DNA of 64,000 bases, taken from assembly GCF_001424405.1 (NCBI RefSeq), contig NZ_LMPS01000008.1:62330-126329 (forward strand), written 5' to 3'. Position numbers and translations under genes: made by a program. Positions 1 to 9,164 of the stretch are shown here, piece after piece (positions within the stretch are counted from its first letter, which is position 1; the number at the start of each line of letters is the position of its first letter). This DNA is from Dyadobacter sp. Leaf189 (GTDB lineage: Bacteria; Bacteroidota; Bacteroidia; Cytophagales; Spirosomataceae). The notes under the pieces were generated by a model. That model made no database searches and had not been told where the DNA came from. It saw only the letters and a program-made list of their open reading frames with translations.

Positions 1-62
1 AGATATTCAGTTAAAACCTCATAGTCAACAATGGCACGATTGGTCCAGTGTATTGCTGTCAC
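1..62 (-). CDS. Partial RelE/ParE-like toxin (N-terminus only)
   Basis: The frame starts at a GTG (62-60) and stays open to the left edge, giving about 20 residues that begin MTAIHWTNRAIVDYEVLTEY. This resembles the opening strand and first helix of RelE/ParE-fold toxins, which often start with a W-T-x-x-A-x-x-D-Y pattern. The GTG overlaps the TGA of the upstream small gene by four bases (GTGA), the usual coupling of antitoxin to toxin. The rest lies outside the window, so catalytic residues cannot be judged and the family call is inferred from the start and the context. Confidence 0.5.
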   Translation of the reverse strand, partial: MTAIHWTNRAIVDYEVLTEY

Positions 63-313
63 TGCCCTCCGGCCTTTTGTTGCATTTCGGATATTTTCCG
101 GTCGATACGCTGACGAGCCTGAAAGTTATCAAACACCTTTCCCTCATTTCTGTCTTTCAGCCCCTCAGCTATCCCGAAAAGCGCTGCTTCAGGGATAATA
201 GCTGATTCTTCCGGTTCAAATTCAAAATAGAATTTGTAGCCAAGCTCAGTCAACAACTTTTCCAGTTGAGGAATATCCTTATCGTCTTCAATTTCAACTC
301 TTACCGTGTTCAT
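59..313 (-). CDS. Small acidic protein, probable antitoxin of a type II toxin-antitoxin pair
   Basis: An 84-residue protein, rich in acidic residues in its first half. Its second half has the helical pattern GIAEGLKDRNEGKVFDNFQ followed by a basic helix, which resembles the toxin-binding C-terminal part of RelB/Phd-type antitoxins (an 'eGl.d...GkV' turn before the last helix). It lies upstream of, and overlaps by four bases, a RelE/ParE-like reading frame. If this is correct it neutralises that toxin and represses the pair's own promoter. No recognisable DNA-binding domain is visible at the N-terminus. The call rests mainly on the arrangement; an unrelated small protein is possible. Confidence 0.55.
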   Translation of the reverse strand: MNTVRVEIEDDKDIPQLEKLLTELGYKFYFEFEPEESAIIPEAALFGIAEGLKDRNEGKVFDNFQARQRIDRKISEMQQKAGGQ

Positions 314-402
314 AATCTGAATTTACTAAACTTTTTCAAGTTCATGCGCTTACCAGGTAAGTTTCAACTCAGCAATATATCGTGTCACCCTAACCCAACC
401 CC

Positions 403-3400
403 TTACTTCTTCTTCAAACCACTCAGATAATCTACCAGACTGACCAGCTCGTCGGTTGTCATGGCGTCCTGCAAGCCGGCGGGCATCATGGAATCTTTGA
501 GCTGCTTCATGGATTTCACTTGCGACATTTTGTATTCCTGCGTCGATCCGCCCGGGAATTTGAGGATCAGGTCTGTTTCTGTTTTGCTGGCTACGATACC
601 CGACACAACAGAACCATCTTTGAAAGTTACTTCGAAGCCTTCATAGCCAAATCCAATCCCTGCGCTCGGCTCGAAAATAGCCGAGTATTGCGCTTCTTTC
701 GGCAGTTTGCTCCCGATTTCCGACAACTTTGGACCGAAGTCCATTCCCTCCCCATTCACCTGGTGGCATACCGAGCAGTAGTTTGTAAAAATCTGCTTAC
801 CCTTTGCTGCATCGCCTTTCATTCCGATCAACTCCTTGGTTTCCGGGTGCTTGCGTGCGGCAATTGTAACTCCGTCCATGTATTTGGCTGCCTCCATTTT
901 CACCGATTTCCGCCACGCGCCGCTCAATCCTTTCACTGCCGCAACTTTCACCTCCCCGGTGAGCTTACCGTCTTTAAGAAGTTCCAGTATCTGATCCTCC
1001 CCGCTCATCGTACCGCCCAGTGACTTGGCAGCTACAATGCGCTGCGACAGCGGATACTTGTCATCCGTCGCGACCTTCTTCAAAATTTCCAGCGTCTCTT
1101 TTCCGCCTGCCGATTTGAGCGCGGCAAGTATCTGCTCGCTTTTTGCATTATCGCCTCCCTTAATCGTATTCCAAACAAGGTCCGAGCCGCCCTGCTTCAT
1201 CAGTTGGGAAGCCGCAGCAGCACCATTCCTTGTCGCAGACTGGCTCACCGCCATATCCAGTAAGCGCTGGTTTTCAGAAACTAATTCATATTTTGTTACC
1301 AGTTCAAGATAGGCCGGAGTACCGTACGAAGTATCCAGCATTTTCTTCAAAGCCGCCATTGCTTCTGTATTTTGTTTTACAAAAGCAGGGTCGAGGTGCC
1401 GCAATGCGAGTTCATTTACTTTTTCCTGTTCCGGCGCCGAACCTTTCATGATTTTTAGCAAGGCGAGTGATTTTTCATTAGGCGCTTCATTGAAATCGAA
1501 TGCGCGGAAATAACGCAGCCGGCTTTTCAGGTCCACATTCGGATCACCAGCGAGGGATGCGAGCAGCGGCAGAGATTCTTTCCCGCGCGACCGCCAGACA
1601 ATGTCCTTGCCCGCCTGGGTTGCTATCGGATTTGTACCTGCTTTTGCTTTCCAGGCTTTGATAAAGCTATCCCATTGTCCATCTGCACCAATACCCAGTG
1701 CTTCCAGGTACCACCGGTCTTTTCCATCGTACTGCCTGGCCAGTTCTGCCCACAGTTCAGCGGATTGCGGCGAATTGTTATGATGCAGGATCAATGCACA
1801 TTCTCTTCGAACCTGCGCGTCTTTGTCTTTGGCCAAAATCCTGATATATCCTGTTACATCTGCTCCTTTTACCTCACTTGCAGCCCGTAAGCCTGCAATG
1901 CGCATATCCGGGTTCAGATCTTTAATGGCCAGATCGATATTCTTTTTGCTTGTAGCAGGCCATTTGCTCAAAACCCATAAAGCACGGGCGCGCATCCTGT
2001 AATCTGCCTTTTTATCTTTAAATAACTTCTCCAGAGCAGGGACAGCCTGAGCCTGCATTTTCTCCAATGCACTCCAAGCAAGGAAGCGCACCGAAAGGTT
2101 AGGACTTTGCAGTGCCTCTACCGCGCCTGCTGCTGTTGAGAAATCTGCTTTCTTGATGCGGTAAGGTGTATTTGCCGGAGCAACGCGGTAAATTCTGCCA
2201 CGCTGCTGGTCACCTGCCTGGTGGCCGCCTACGCCCGGATCATACCAGTCTGATACGATCAGAGATCCGTCTGGTGCTACGCAAACGTCACTTGGCCTGA
2301 ACCACTGGTCTCTTTTCCCGTCGACAATATTCACGATTTTGGCAGTGTAACCCGCGCCCGATTTTTCAACCGGATAAGAGCGCAGTACATTGTGACCAGG
2401 CTCGCAGTGGATCATCTGACCATAAAATTCCTTCGGCAGCAGCTTGCCTTCGTAAACCACCATTCCCGTAGGTGAGCCCGAGCCAGTTTGAAGAAGATTA
2501 GGCACCACGCCAGGATCATTTAAATGCCAGTGACGGTACGGAATGGAATCTTCCATGTTGGTCCGGTTGGCACGCCAGCCTGCGCCGGTTACTTCGTCGG
2601 TATACCCGTAATTTCCGTGTTGCATCACATAGTTGATCCGCACACCTTTATTTCCGTCGTCATCGTTGTCAGACTGCCACATGGTACCATAGCTGTCGAC
2701 TGCCACCTCATAATTATTCCTGAAATTATTTCCCAACACTTCAATATTGGTAAAATCGGTATCGCAGCGAAAAACCATTCCCTGCTTTAATTTCTTGAAG
2801 TCAATTTCCTGCCCGTTTTTGTCGACGATCGGCTTTCCCTTACCGTCGAGCAGCTGTCCGCCTTCATTTCCAAAATTGAAATACAGCTTCCCGTCAGGTG
2901 CAAAAACGAATGCGTGCATACCATGATCGTGCTGCTCGCCCCCAACTCCTTCAAAAAGCACTTCTTTCTTATCAGCCTTTAAATCGCCATTTTCATCCGT
3001 AAAAAGCCACACATAAGGACTTTGTGAAACCACCACTTTATTGCCCATTACCCAAACGCCAAGCGGCGCATTGATTTCCTTGCCCTGATAAAAAACAGTG
3101 CTTTTGTCCGATTTCCCGTCTCCGTCGGTATCTTCCAGAACCATAATCCTGTCACCCTCATTTTTGGTCGGGTTTCCATTGATCGCTGGGCGGTAGTTGT
3201 AAGCCTCGCAAACCCAAACCCGGCCCAGCTCATCGACATCAATGTTGGTCGGATTGGTGATCATCGGCTCCGATGCAAACAATGTAGCTTCCAGTCCATT
3301 GGTTACCTGCAAACCAGCCACTGCATATTTAGGCGACCGTTTTTGAGTCTCCGTAAGATCTTTATAAAGACTATCGAGCGTGGCGCTCTGTAACGTACTT

Positions 3401-3486
3401 GGATTGGACCGCTGGTAAGTAGCGACGGTCAGACCAGCCAACAGGCAGGCTGCCGGAAATAGTATCAGGGATTTTTTTAAGTTCAT
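403..3486 (-). CDS. PVC-type heme-binding dehydrogenase-like protein with HEAT repeats and cytochrome c domain
   Basis: A 1027-residue exported protein. A hydrophobic N-terminal segment (about residues 5-24) serves as signal or anchor. Residues about 50-440 form a beta-propeller of the PVC-type membrane-bound dehydrogenase/glucose-sorbosone type (repeated G-R-V-W-V, D-x-D-G-D-G and DWYDPG-like blades). Residues about 460-850 are alpha-helical HEAT-like repeats. Residues about 890-1027 are a cytochrome c domain with one heme site, CSVCH, near residue 904, followed by a long insert ending in a typical C-terminal helix (SLVDYLSGLKKK). Such proteins are periplasmic and are thought to oxidise sugars or similar substrates; the true substrate is unknown. 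It appears to be a single-gene unit. The next upstream gene is divergent. Confidence 0.85.
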   Translation of the reverse strand: MNLKKSLILFPAACLLAGLTVATYQRSNPSTLQSATLDSLYKDLTETQKRSPKYAVAGLQVTNGLEATLFASEPMITNPTNIDVDELGRVWVCEAYNYRPAINGNPTKNEGDRIMVLEDTDGDGKSDKSTVFYQGKEINAPLGVWVMGNKVVVSQSPYVWLFTDENGDLKADKKEVLFEGVGGEQHDHGMHAFVFAPDGKLYFNFGNEGGQLLDGKGKPIVDKNGQEIDFKKLKQGMVFRCDTDFTNIEVLGNNFRNNYEVAVDSYGTMWQSDNDDDGNKGVRINYVMQHGNYGYTDEVTGAGWRANRTNMEDSIPYRHWHLNDPGVVPNLLQTGSGSPTGMVVYEGKLLPKEFYGQMIHCEPGHNVLRSYPVEKSGAGYTAKIVNIVDGKRDQWFRPSDVCVAPDGSLIVSDWYDPGVGGHQAGDQQRGRIYRVAPANTPYRIKKADFSTAAGAVEALQSPNLSVRFLAWSALEKMQAQAVPALEKLFKDKKADYRMRARALWVLSKWPATSKKNIDLAIKDLNPDMRIAGLRAASEVKGADVTGYIRILAKDKDAQVRRECALILHHNNSPQSAELWAELARQYDGKDRWYLEALGIGADGQWDSFIKAWKAKAGTNPIATQAGKDIVWRSRGKESLPLLASLAGDPNVDLKSRLRYFRAFDFNEAPNEKSLALLKIMKGSAPEQEKVNELALRHLDPAFVKQNTEAMAALKKMLDTSYGTPAYLELVTKYELVSENQRLLDMAVSQSATRNGAAAASQLMKQGGSDLVWNTIKGGDNAKSEQILAALKSAGGKETLEILKKVATDDKYPLSQRIVAAKSLGGTMSGEDQILELLKDGKLTGEVKVAAVKGLSGAWRKSVKMEAAKYMDGVTIAARKHPETKELIGMKGDAAKGKQIFTNYCSVCHQVNGEGMDFGPKLSEIGSKLPKEAQYSAIFEPSAGIGFGYEGFEVTFKDGSVVSGIVASKTETDLILKFPGGSTQEYKMSQVKSMKQLKDSMMPAGLQDAMTTDELVSLVDYLSGLKKK

Positions 3487-3593
3487 GGGGTGAAATCGTG
3501 GTGATCCGTAAAGCCGGACCCTATTGTGTGATCCTTACATTAAAGATTACTATTTTTAGAGTATAAGAGACAATCCACCTGTCATTTACTATC

Positions 3594-4181
3594 ATGAACA
3601 AGACTTTTTTTTCCATCATCGCGGCCGCTCTGGCACTACCTGCAGCAGCTCAAAAAATTCCTTCGCCTGACATTCAGATCAAGACTGCTGTCCTCGCTGC
3701 ACCCTCCGAAAAGCAGGCTGGCGCGAAGGTTTACGGCTACTCGGCAGACGGAATGTTTACTGTACTTCGCGAGGGAACAAACGACTACGTGTGCCTGGCT
3801 GACGATCCGAAAAAGGCCGATATCGGCGTTTCCTGCTACCACGCTGACCTGGAACCCTTCATGGAACGCGGGCGGGTGCTGACGAAGGAAGGTAAAAACG
3901 CGAAGGAAATATTCGACACGCGGGAGAAAGAAGCAAAAGACGGAACACTGCGCATGCCCAAGCAATCTTCCACGCTATTCGTACTATCCGGAACAATGGA
4001 CAACTACGATGCCGCTACGGGGAATCTGAAAAACGGCTACCTGCGTTACGTGGTTTACATTCCGTTTGCTACTGCCGAAAGTACCGGTCTTCCATTGAAA
4101 CCCGATGTAGCCGGAATGCCCTGGATCATGGATCCCGGCACGCACCGCGCGCATATTATGATCAACCCGGCAAAACCCTGA
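3594..4181 (+). CDS. Secreted protein of unknown function
   Basis: A 195-residue protein with a clear signal peptide (MNKTFFSIIAAALALPAAAQ, cleavage after AAAQ). The mature part is hydrophilic with two Cys residues (in YVCLADD and VSCYHAD) and ends in a striking block, GMPWIMDPGTHRAHIMI, that looks like a conserved functional site with two histidines. I do not recognise a named family. It is transcribed divergently from the PVC-type protein, about 107 bases away, and is separated from the exosortase cassette by 136 bases, so a link to either is not established. Confidence 0.7.
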   Translation: MNKTFFSIIAAALALPAAAQKIPSPDIQIKTAVLAAPSEKQAGAKVYGYSADGMFTVLREGTNDYVCLADDPKKADIGVSCYHADLEPFMERGRVLTKEGKNAKEIFDTREKEAKDGTLRMPKQSSTLFVLSGTMDNYDAATGNLKNGYLRYVVYIPFATAESTGLPLKPDVAGMPWIMDPGTHRAHIMINPAKP

Positions 4182-4278
4182 ACGGGACGCTGTTATCCTT
4201 TCATTCCCTTTTGCTAAGCAGTTTGCGCTGGCTTAAATTTTATCGCGCCAAGTGATAGGTTTAATCAGTTTTAGAATT

Positions 4279-4286
4279 TTACTTTG
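4279..4286 (+). promoter_or_regulatory. Possible -7 promoter element for the exosortase N cassette
   Basis: TTACTTTG matches the Bacteroidota -7 consensus TAnnTTTG in seven of eight positions and is followed by C. It lies 31 bases before the ATG of the VIT-domain gene. No convincing -33 TTTG was found, so this is a weak call. Confidence 0.3.
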
Positions 4287-4317
4287 CAATTCAAAGTACT
4301 TTCTAAAACAGCAATTC

Positions 4318-6891
4318 ATGAAGACTACACCTACCAGAGCGCCTGAAATCCCGGAAGTTTACGAAACCAATGTTCCTCATGAAGAGCGCTCGAATGCATC
4401 CCCAGCAGCTGACTTTGACTACTTCATCGGGTTAGGTTGCCTCGCGCTAAACGCTGCCGCGCTCGTCCTCTCACAAAAAGGTGTGTTTTTCAATGATGTG
4501 CTGCCGGGCTCATTCATTCTTCCGTTTGCGGTTTCGGTAGTTTACCTGGTGATGCTCTTAGCCAAAGGGAAAGTACGGTTCATTTGGAAAAAACAGCCTG
4601 CCGAGTATCTGCCGCACCGTTTAGTGCTGGGTTATGTGTGGCTGGTCAGCTGTTTTACATTCAACCGCGCCTTGCCCGTTTTCAATGATTCGGCAGACTG
4701 GCTGAGTGTATTGATCGTCATTTCAGCTTTCAGCGGTATTTGTTTTGCCTGGGAAAAGGCGCTTCCCTCATTTCTCAGAAGCACATTGTTCTTCCTTCTT
4801 GCGGTAGCTGCAGTTTTATGGTGCTACTATGCCATTTACCTTACCCGGATCTATTTGGCCAGTCTGATCTTTCTGCTTTTCCTGGGTTTATCGGCTCACA
4901 GTTTCATCCCGCTCCTGCTTGCGATTTCGCATATCAGGTTACTGCGCGCTGCATGGAACAGCTACCGGTTGCCGATTTTGGCCGGCCTGATCATTCCGCT
5001 GCTTCTTGTAACAGGTTACTGTGTCCGTTGGGATATGCTGAATGAAAAGATCCGGAACCAGATCCTTGAAAACTCCATCCGCGACGATAGTGATCTGCCC
5101 AAATGGGTTTCGCTGGGGCAGGTTATTGATACTGACCTGATTTCTAAACAGATCATGATGGGCGGTTTGGTATACCAGATGCCCGGGGAGTTTTTAAGTT
5201 TTTCCCCGAATACGTTGAACCTGGAAAAGCTAACACAGCATGATCCGCTCGTGCTGATCGCCTCGCTTTTTTCAACTAAACCTGACCTTACACAGAAAGA
5301 AAGGATCAGCTTACTCGATGTTTTATTTGGCACCAGGCATTTTACCCAGGAAAGATTATGGTCGGGCAGCGATCTGGTGACTGCCAGCGTGCTTACGAAT
5401 GTAAGGCTATATCCCGAGTTCAGGCTTGCCTATACCGAGAAAACCATCAGCATTCAAAGCAATGCATCCTCCAAATTCCAGCAAGAAGAGGCATTGTTCA
5501 CCTTTCACCTGCCGGAAGGTTCGGTAGTGAGCTCGCTTTCGTTGTGGATCAATGGAATTGAGCAGAAAAGTCACTTAACTACACAAACAAAAGCAGAATC
5601 TGCTTATAAAACCATTGTAGGAGTAGAAAGCCGCGATCCTTCTGTGGTGCATTGGCAGGAAGGTAATACGGTAAAATTGAAGGTTTTTCCATGTACAAGT
5701 GTTGAAAACCGGAGGTTTAAAATCGGCATAACATCGCCGCTTGCATTTGAAGCTAATCAATTGATTTACGAAAATATCTGGTTTGAAGGTCCGACTGCCG
5801 AGCGTGCGTCAGAGCTTTTATCGCTGAACTTCTCCGATGAACCCGGCGACATTCAATTACCTTTCAAGACACAGATGAAAGATCGTAAGACAGTCGTGTT
5901 TAATGGAAAATATCAGCCCGCCTGGAAAGCCAGCTTCGCTGCGCCAGCTTTGTCGAAGGCGGTGTTCCAGTTCAATGGAAAAGCATACAAAGCAATGCCA
6001 ATCCAGGCCGCGACGGAAGCTTTTACACCTACTGCCTTTTACCTGGATATCAACAAAGCCTGGTCCAAAGCTGAGTTTGACAAAGTACTGGAACTGACCA
6101 ATGGAAAGCCAGTCTATGTTTTTAATAAAAAAATGGAACCACTCACAGCCGGGAACAAGAATGCCATTTTTGAAAAAAGCGCGACGCTCAACTACTCTCT
6201 TTTTCCCATTCACCTTGTTGAAGACCGGCACAATGCACTTTTGATCACCAAAAGCGATGGAAGTTCGCCAAACCTGAAAGACCTTGCGGGAAGTGGATTT
6301 TCAAAATCCATCGCCAGCGATAATCCATCAGTAAGGCTCCGCACCTTTGATCTTGGCCAGGAACTTTCCCCTTATCTCAAAACAATGCAGGAGCTGCGGA
6401 TGATCAGAAATGAGCAGGCGAGCCTGACAGTGATTGAGAAAATGCTGGCATCGAAGCAGTTTCCGACAGATCCTGAATCTGACCAGGCTGCATTGAAAAT
6501 TGGAAACTCCGGAATGATTATCGTTGAAAGCGACGAACCGGTCCAGGGTACAGCGCCTGATCACCTGCTTCGGTTATACGCTTACAACCACATCATGCAG
6601 CAAATCGGCCGGACTTACCTCAACGGTCAATATCAGCAAGATTCAGCGAAGTTATCTGCGCTGGTACAAGAAGCAGATCAGGCGTATATCGTCACACCAG
6701 TATCCAGTTTGATTGTGTTGGAAAGTCAAAAGGACTATGACCGCTTTGATATCAGGAAAAGCAAAAAAAGCCTGGACAATGCTGCACTGAAATCTTCCGG
6801 CGCAGTACCGGAGCCACACGAGTGGGCCCTGATTATCCTGTTTGCATTGCTGGCCACCTATTACACATTCAGGAACTATGCACGCTGGTAA
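4318..6891 (+). CDS. XrtN-system VIT domain protein with PEP-CTERM-like sorting tail
   Basis: An 857-residue membrane protein. I place the start at ATG 4318 (MKTTPTRAPEIPEV) rather than the GTG 66 bases upstream, which would add a hydrophobic run with no family support. Residues about 35-250 hold roughly six or seven membrane segments. A VIT (vault/inter-alpha-trypsin) domain follows at about 365-500, recognisable from the LPEGSVVSSLSLWINGIEQ segment and the AYKTIVGVESRDPSVVHW part. No complete von Willebrand A domain is obvious after it. The last 28 residues carry a sorting signal: VPEPHEWALIILFALL, a hydrophobic helix, then a basic end (RNYARW). This is the organisation described for the dedicated substrate of exosortase N, which is encoded by the overlapping next gene. 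The exosortase would recognise the PEP-like motif and cleave the tail in the inner membrane. The function of the mature protein is unknown. Confidence 0.85.
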   Translation: MKTTPTRAPEIPEVYETNVPHEERSNASPAADFDYFIGLGCLALNAAALVLSQKGVFFNDVLPGSFILPFAVSVVYLVMLLAKGKVRFIWKKQPAEYLPHRLVLGYVWLVSCFTFNRALPVFNDSADWLSVLIVISAFSGICFAWEKALPSFLRSTLFFLLAVAAVLWCYYAIYLTRIYLASLIFLLFLGLSAHSFIPLLLAISHIRLLRAAWNSYRLPILAGLIIPLLLVTGYCVRWDMLNEKIRNQILENSIRDDSDLPKWVSLGQVIDTDLISKQIMMGGLVYQMPGEFLSFSPNTLNLEKLTQHDPLVLIASLFSTKPDLTQKERISLLDVLFGTRHFTQERLWSGSDLVTASVLTNVRLYPEFRLAYTEKTISIQSNASSKFQQEEALFTFHLPEGSVVSSLSLWINGIEQKSHLTTQTKAESAYKTIVGVESRDPSVVHWQEGNTVKLKVFPCTSVENRRFKIGITSPLAFEANQLIYENIWFEGPTAERASELLSLNFSDEPGDIQLPFKTQMKDRKTVVFNGKYQPAWKASFAAPALSKAVFQFNGKAYKAMPIQAATEAFTPTAFYLDINKAWSKAEFDKVLELTNGKPVYVFNKKMEPLTAGNKNAIFEKSATLNYSLFPIHLVEDRHNALLITKSDGSSPNLKDLAGSGFSKSIASDNPSVRLRTFDLGQELSPYLKTMQELRMIRNEQASLTVIEKMLASKQFPTDPESDQAALKIGNSGMIIVESDEPVQGTAPDHLLRLYAYNHIMQQIGRTYLNGQYQQDSAKLSALVQEADQAYIVTPVSSLIVLESQKDYDRFDIRKSKKSLDNAALKSSGAVPEPHEWALIILFALLATYYTFRNYARW

Positions 6892-8182
6892 GAAGTACCT
6901 GCCCGTATTTTTTCTCGCTGCATATGTGATGTTGTTTGCGCCTTTCATTGCGAGCGGCTATTTGCAGACGGACGCTACCAGCCTCATTGGCGCGGGATTG
7001 ATCCCATTTGTTTTACAAAATAAAAGGTCGCCTGGAAAAGGTATTTTCCTCGGTTTATTGGTTGCGGCATTGATCCTGGCCTGCTTTTTCCGGAACGAAC
7101 AGACTTTCCGGTATTTGCTGCTGGTATCCGCTGCCTTGTTTGCAGTCCGGTACTTTTACGGCAATACCAGCCTCTTACTAGTCGCTTTGCTTGTGATTAT
7201 CTCACCGCTTTTCAAGTACGTTTCCGAAGTTTTCACATTTCCGATCCGCCTGAAATTGAGTGAATGGGCGGCTGCTATGATGCAGGCAGGTAACGTTCCG
7301 GTAACTGTATCAGGAAACATTATTGAAATGAATGGTGCAGGGTTCTCGGTTGACCCGGCTTGTATGGGACTTCAGATGACCGGCTTTTCACTTCTTGCCG
7401 GCATTTTCCTGATCGCGCACGAGCAACGCAGAACGCAAAAAACAGTAAAGCCCGCTTTGCAACCAGCGATTCTGATCGCTGCCTTTGTGCTCAATATTTT
7501 CAGTAATCTGATCCGAATTGTAACACTGGTAGCTTTTCAAATCAGTCCCGAAAACCCGCTGCATGATTGGGCGGGCATCATGTGTTTGCTTGTTTACGTC
7601 TGGGTTCCACTTTCGTCTCTGGTCAGGTACCTGCATGCAAATTACGGCACAATAACCTCCCTGGATAAGCAGCCGCAATGGGAACCTGGCGGCAAGGCTA
7701 TACTGGTCCATTTTGCTGTACTGGTCTGCTGCATTTATTGTGTGTTCCATAACCCTCCTGTTTCTGCAAATGCGAAGGCCGCGACGGTAACCATTCCGCA
7801 AGCTTACAAAACGGATTTGATGAAAAATGGGGTGATCCAGTGCAGGAGCGAGCAGGCACTTATTTATATTAAACCCATTGCTGCATTTTTTACAACCGAA
7901 CACAACCCCGCCATTTGCTGGACCGGCTCGGGTTACGAGCTAACCGCTATCCGGGAGAAGTACTTTGGGAACAAGAAAATTTACGTAGGCACACTCAGGA
8001 AGGGAAGTGACCATCTGCAGACTGCCTGGTGGTTTTCCAGCGACCGTCATATTACCATCAGTCAGCTTGACTGGCGCTGGAAAGCAATGCGGGGCGAAGG
8101 TAATTTTCAGCTGATTAACGTCACTGCCGAAAGTGAGCAAGACTTAAATTTGGCAGTGCACACGTGGTTGAAGGCCATTTGA
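6878..8182 (+). CDS. xrtN: Exosortase N, with EpsI-like C-terminal domain
   Basis: A 434-residue polytopic membrane protein, starting at ATG 6878 (MHAGKKYLPVF) and overlapping the end of the VIT gene by 14 bases. A TTG 36 bases upstream is possible but unlikely. The exosortase catalytic set is present: Cys162 in DPACMGLQM, Arg213 in NLIRIV and His229 in PLHDWAG. These families are transpeptidase-like enzymes that cut PEP-CTERM tails. After the last membrane helix, residues about 310-434 resemble the EpsI domain (HNPAICWTGSGYEL, then WRWKAMRGEGNFQLI), so exosortase and EpsI parts appear fused. The partner with the tail is the gene immediately upstream. The arrangement suggests a one-enzyme, one-substrate system, and no other gene in the window carries a PEP-CTERM-like tail. 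Confidence 0.85.
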   Translation: MHAGKKYLPVFFLAAYVMLFAPFIASGYLQTDATSLIGAGLIPFVLQNKRSPGKGIFLGLLVAALILACFFRNEQTFRYLLLVSAALFAVRYFYGNTSLLLVALLVIISPLFKYVSEVFTFPIRLKLSEWAAAMMQAGNVPVTVSGNIIEMNGAGFSVDPACMGLQMTGFSLLAGIFLIAHEQRRTQKTVKPALQPAILIAAFVLNIFSNLIRIVTLVAFQISPENPLHDWAGIMCLLVYVWVPLSSLVRYLHANYGTITSLDKQPQWEPGGKAILVHFAVLVCCIYCVFHNPPVSANAKAATVTIPQAYKTDLMKNGVIQCRSEQALIYIKPIAAFFTTEHNPAICWTGSGYELTAIREKYFGNKKIYVGTLRKGSDHLQTAWWFSSDRHITISQLDWRWKAMRGEGNFQLINVTAESEQDLNLAVHTWLKAI

Positions 8183-8227
8183 GGGTATATTGCGCCTACC
8201 GCAGCCTTTTCGATGAAAATCTGACCC

Positions 8228-9154
8228 ATGAAAACGATCGCACGGATTCTTACAGCCTGGAGCCTTACCTTACTTCTTTTCCCTGTTATGGCACAAACAG
8301 AAACCATTAACCTTTGGCCGGAAGGCAAGGTACCTAACTTTAAAAGCAGCAGCATTCAGGAAAAATCCGAAACAGATGCGCAGGGCATTCTCAGGATCAG
8401 CGGAGTTACCGTTCCTACGATCACAGCTTACATTGCTCCCAAAGAAAAAGCGACCGGCGCGGCGGTGATGATCTGTCCGGGCGGCGGTTACGGGATCCTG
8501 GCCGCTTCCCACGAAGGCAGCGATTTTGCCAAATGGTTTAATAACCGGGGTATCTCCGCATTTGTACTGAAATACAGACTGCCGAACGAAAAGGCAATGG
8601 AACACCAGCATGAAGTCCCGTTGATGGACGCCATGCAGGCCATGAAGCTAATCCGCGACAATGCAGGAAAATGGAATATTGACAAAAGTAAGATCGGTGT
8701 AATGGGCTTTTCAGCCGGTGGCCACCTCGCGGCAACCTTGTCAACCCACCACAATATGGGACCGAAAGCTTCACCCGCAGCAAAGCCTGATTTTTCAATT
8801 TTGCTCTATCCGGTCATCTCTTTTCAGCCCGGAATATCGCACGGCGGCTCACGCGACAATTTGCTGGGCCCTGAAAAATCGGAAGAGCTGATCAAATATT
8901 ACAGCAACGAGTTGCAGGTGAGCGAACAAACGCCGCCCGCATTTCTTGTGCATGCAATGGACGATACCGGAGTGCCCGTTGAAAACAGCATTGAGTATTA
9001 TCTTGCATTGAAAAAGAAGAAAATACCCGCAGAAATGCACTTATATCCAAAAGGCGGCCACGGTTACGGCATGCGCACGGAAGGGAAAGGCTCGCTTGCC
9101 AACTGGCCCGCCGCAATGGAAGGCTGGCTTAAAGCAATGGGGTATATGAAGTAG
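8228..9154 (+). CDS. Secreted alpha/beta hydrolase (esterase or acetylxylan-esterase-like)
   Basis: A 308-residue protein with a signal peptide ending in VMAQ. The fold is the alpha/beta hydrolase of the BD-FAE/esterase-lipase group. The oxyanion motif is CPGGGYG, the nucleophile Ser sits in the elbow GFSAGGH, the acid is probably the Asp in HAMDDTGVP, and the catalytic His is in GGHGYGMR. Related enzymes deacetylate or de-esterify plant polysaccharides or hydrolyse small esters; the substrate here is not evident. It lies 45 bases after xrtN and 10 bases before the glycosyltransferase-like gene on the same strand, so it may share a transcript with either. Confidence 0.85.
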   Translation: MKTIARILTAWSLTLLLFPVMAQTETINLWPEGKVPNFKSSSIQEKSETDAQGILRISGVTVPTITAYIAPKEKATGAAVMICPGGGYGILAASHEGSDFAKWFNNRGISAFVLKYRLPNEKAMEHQHEVPLMDAMQAMKLIRDNAGKWNIDKSKIGVMGFSAGGHLAATLSTHHNMGPKASPAAKPDFSILLYPVISFQPGISHGGSRDNLLGPEKSEELIKYYSNELQVSEQTPPAFLVHAMDDTGVPVENSIEYYLALKKKKIPAEMHLYPKGGHGYGMRTEGKGSLANWPAAMEGWLKAMGYMK

Positions 9155-9164
9155 CTGAACACAA

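Noticed and set aside
7388..7903. A 171-residue frame opposite xrtN
   Set aside because: It is antisense to conserved catalytic regions of the exosortase and has no family features.
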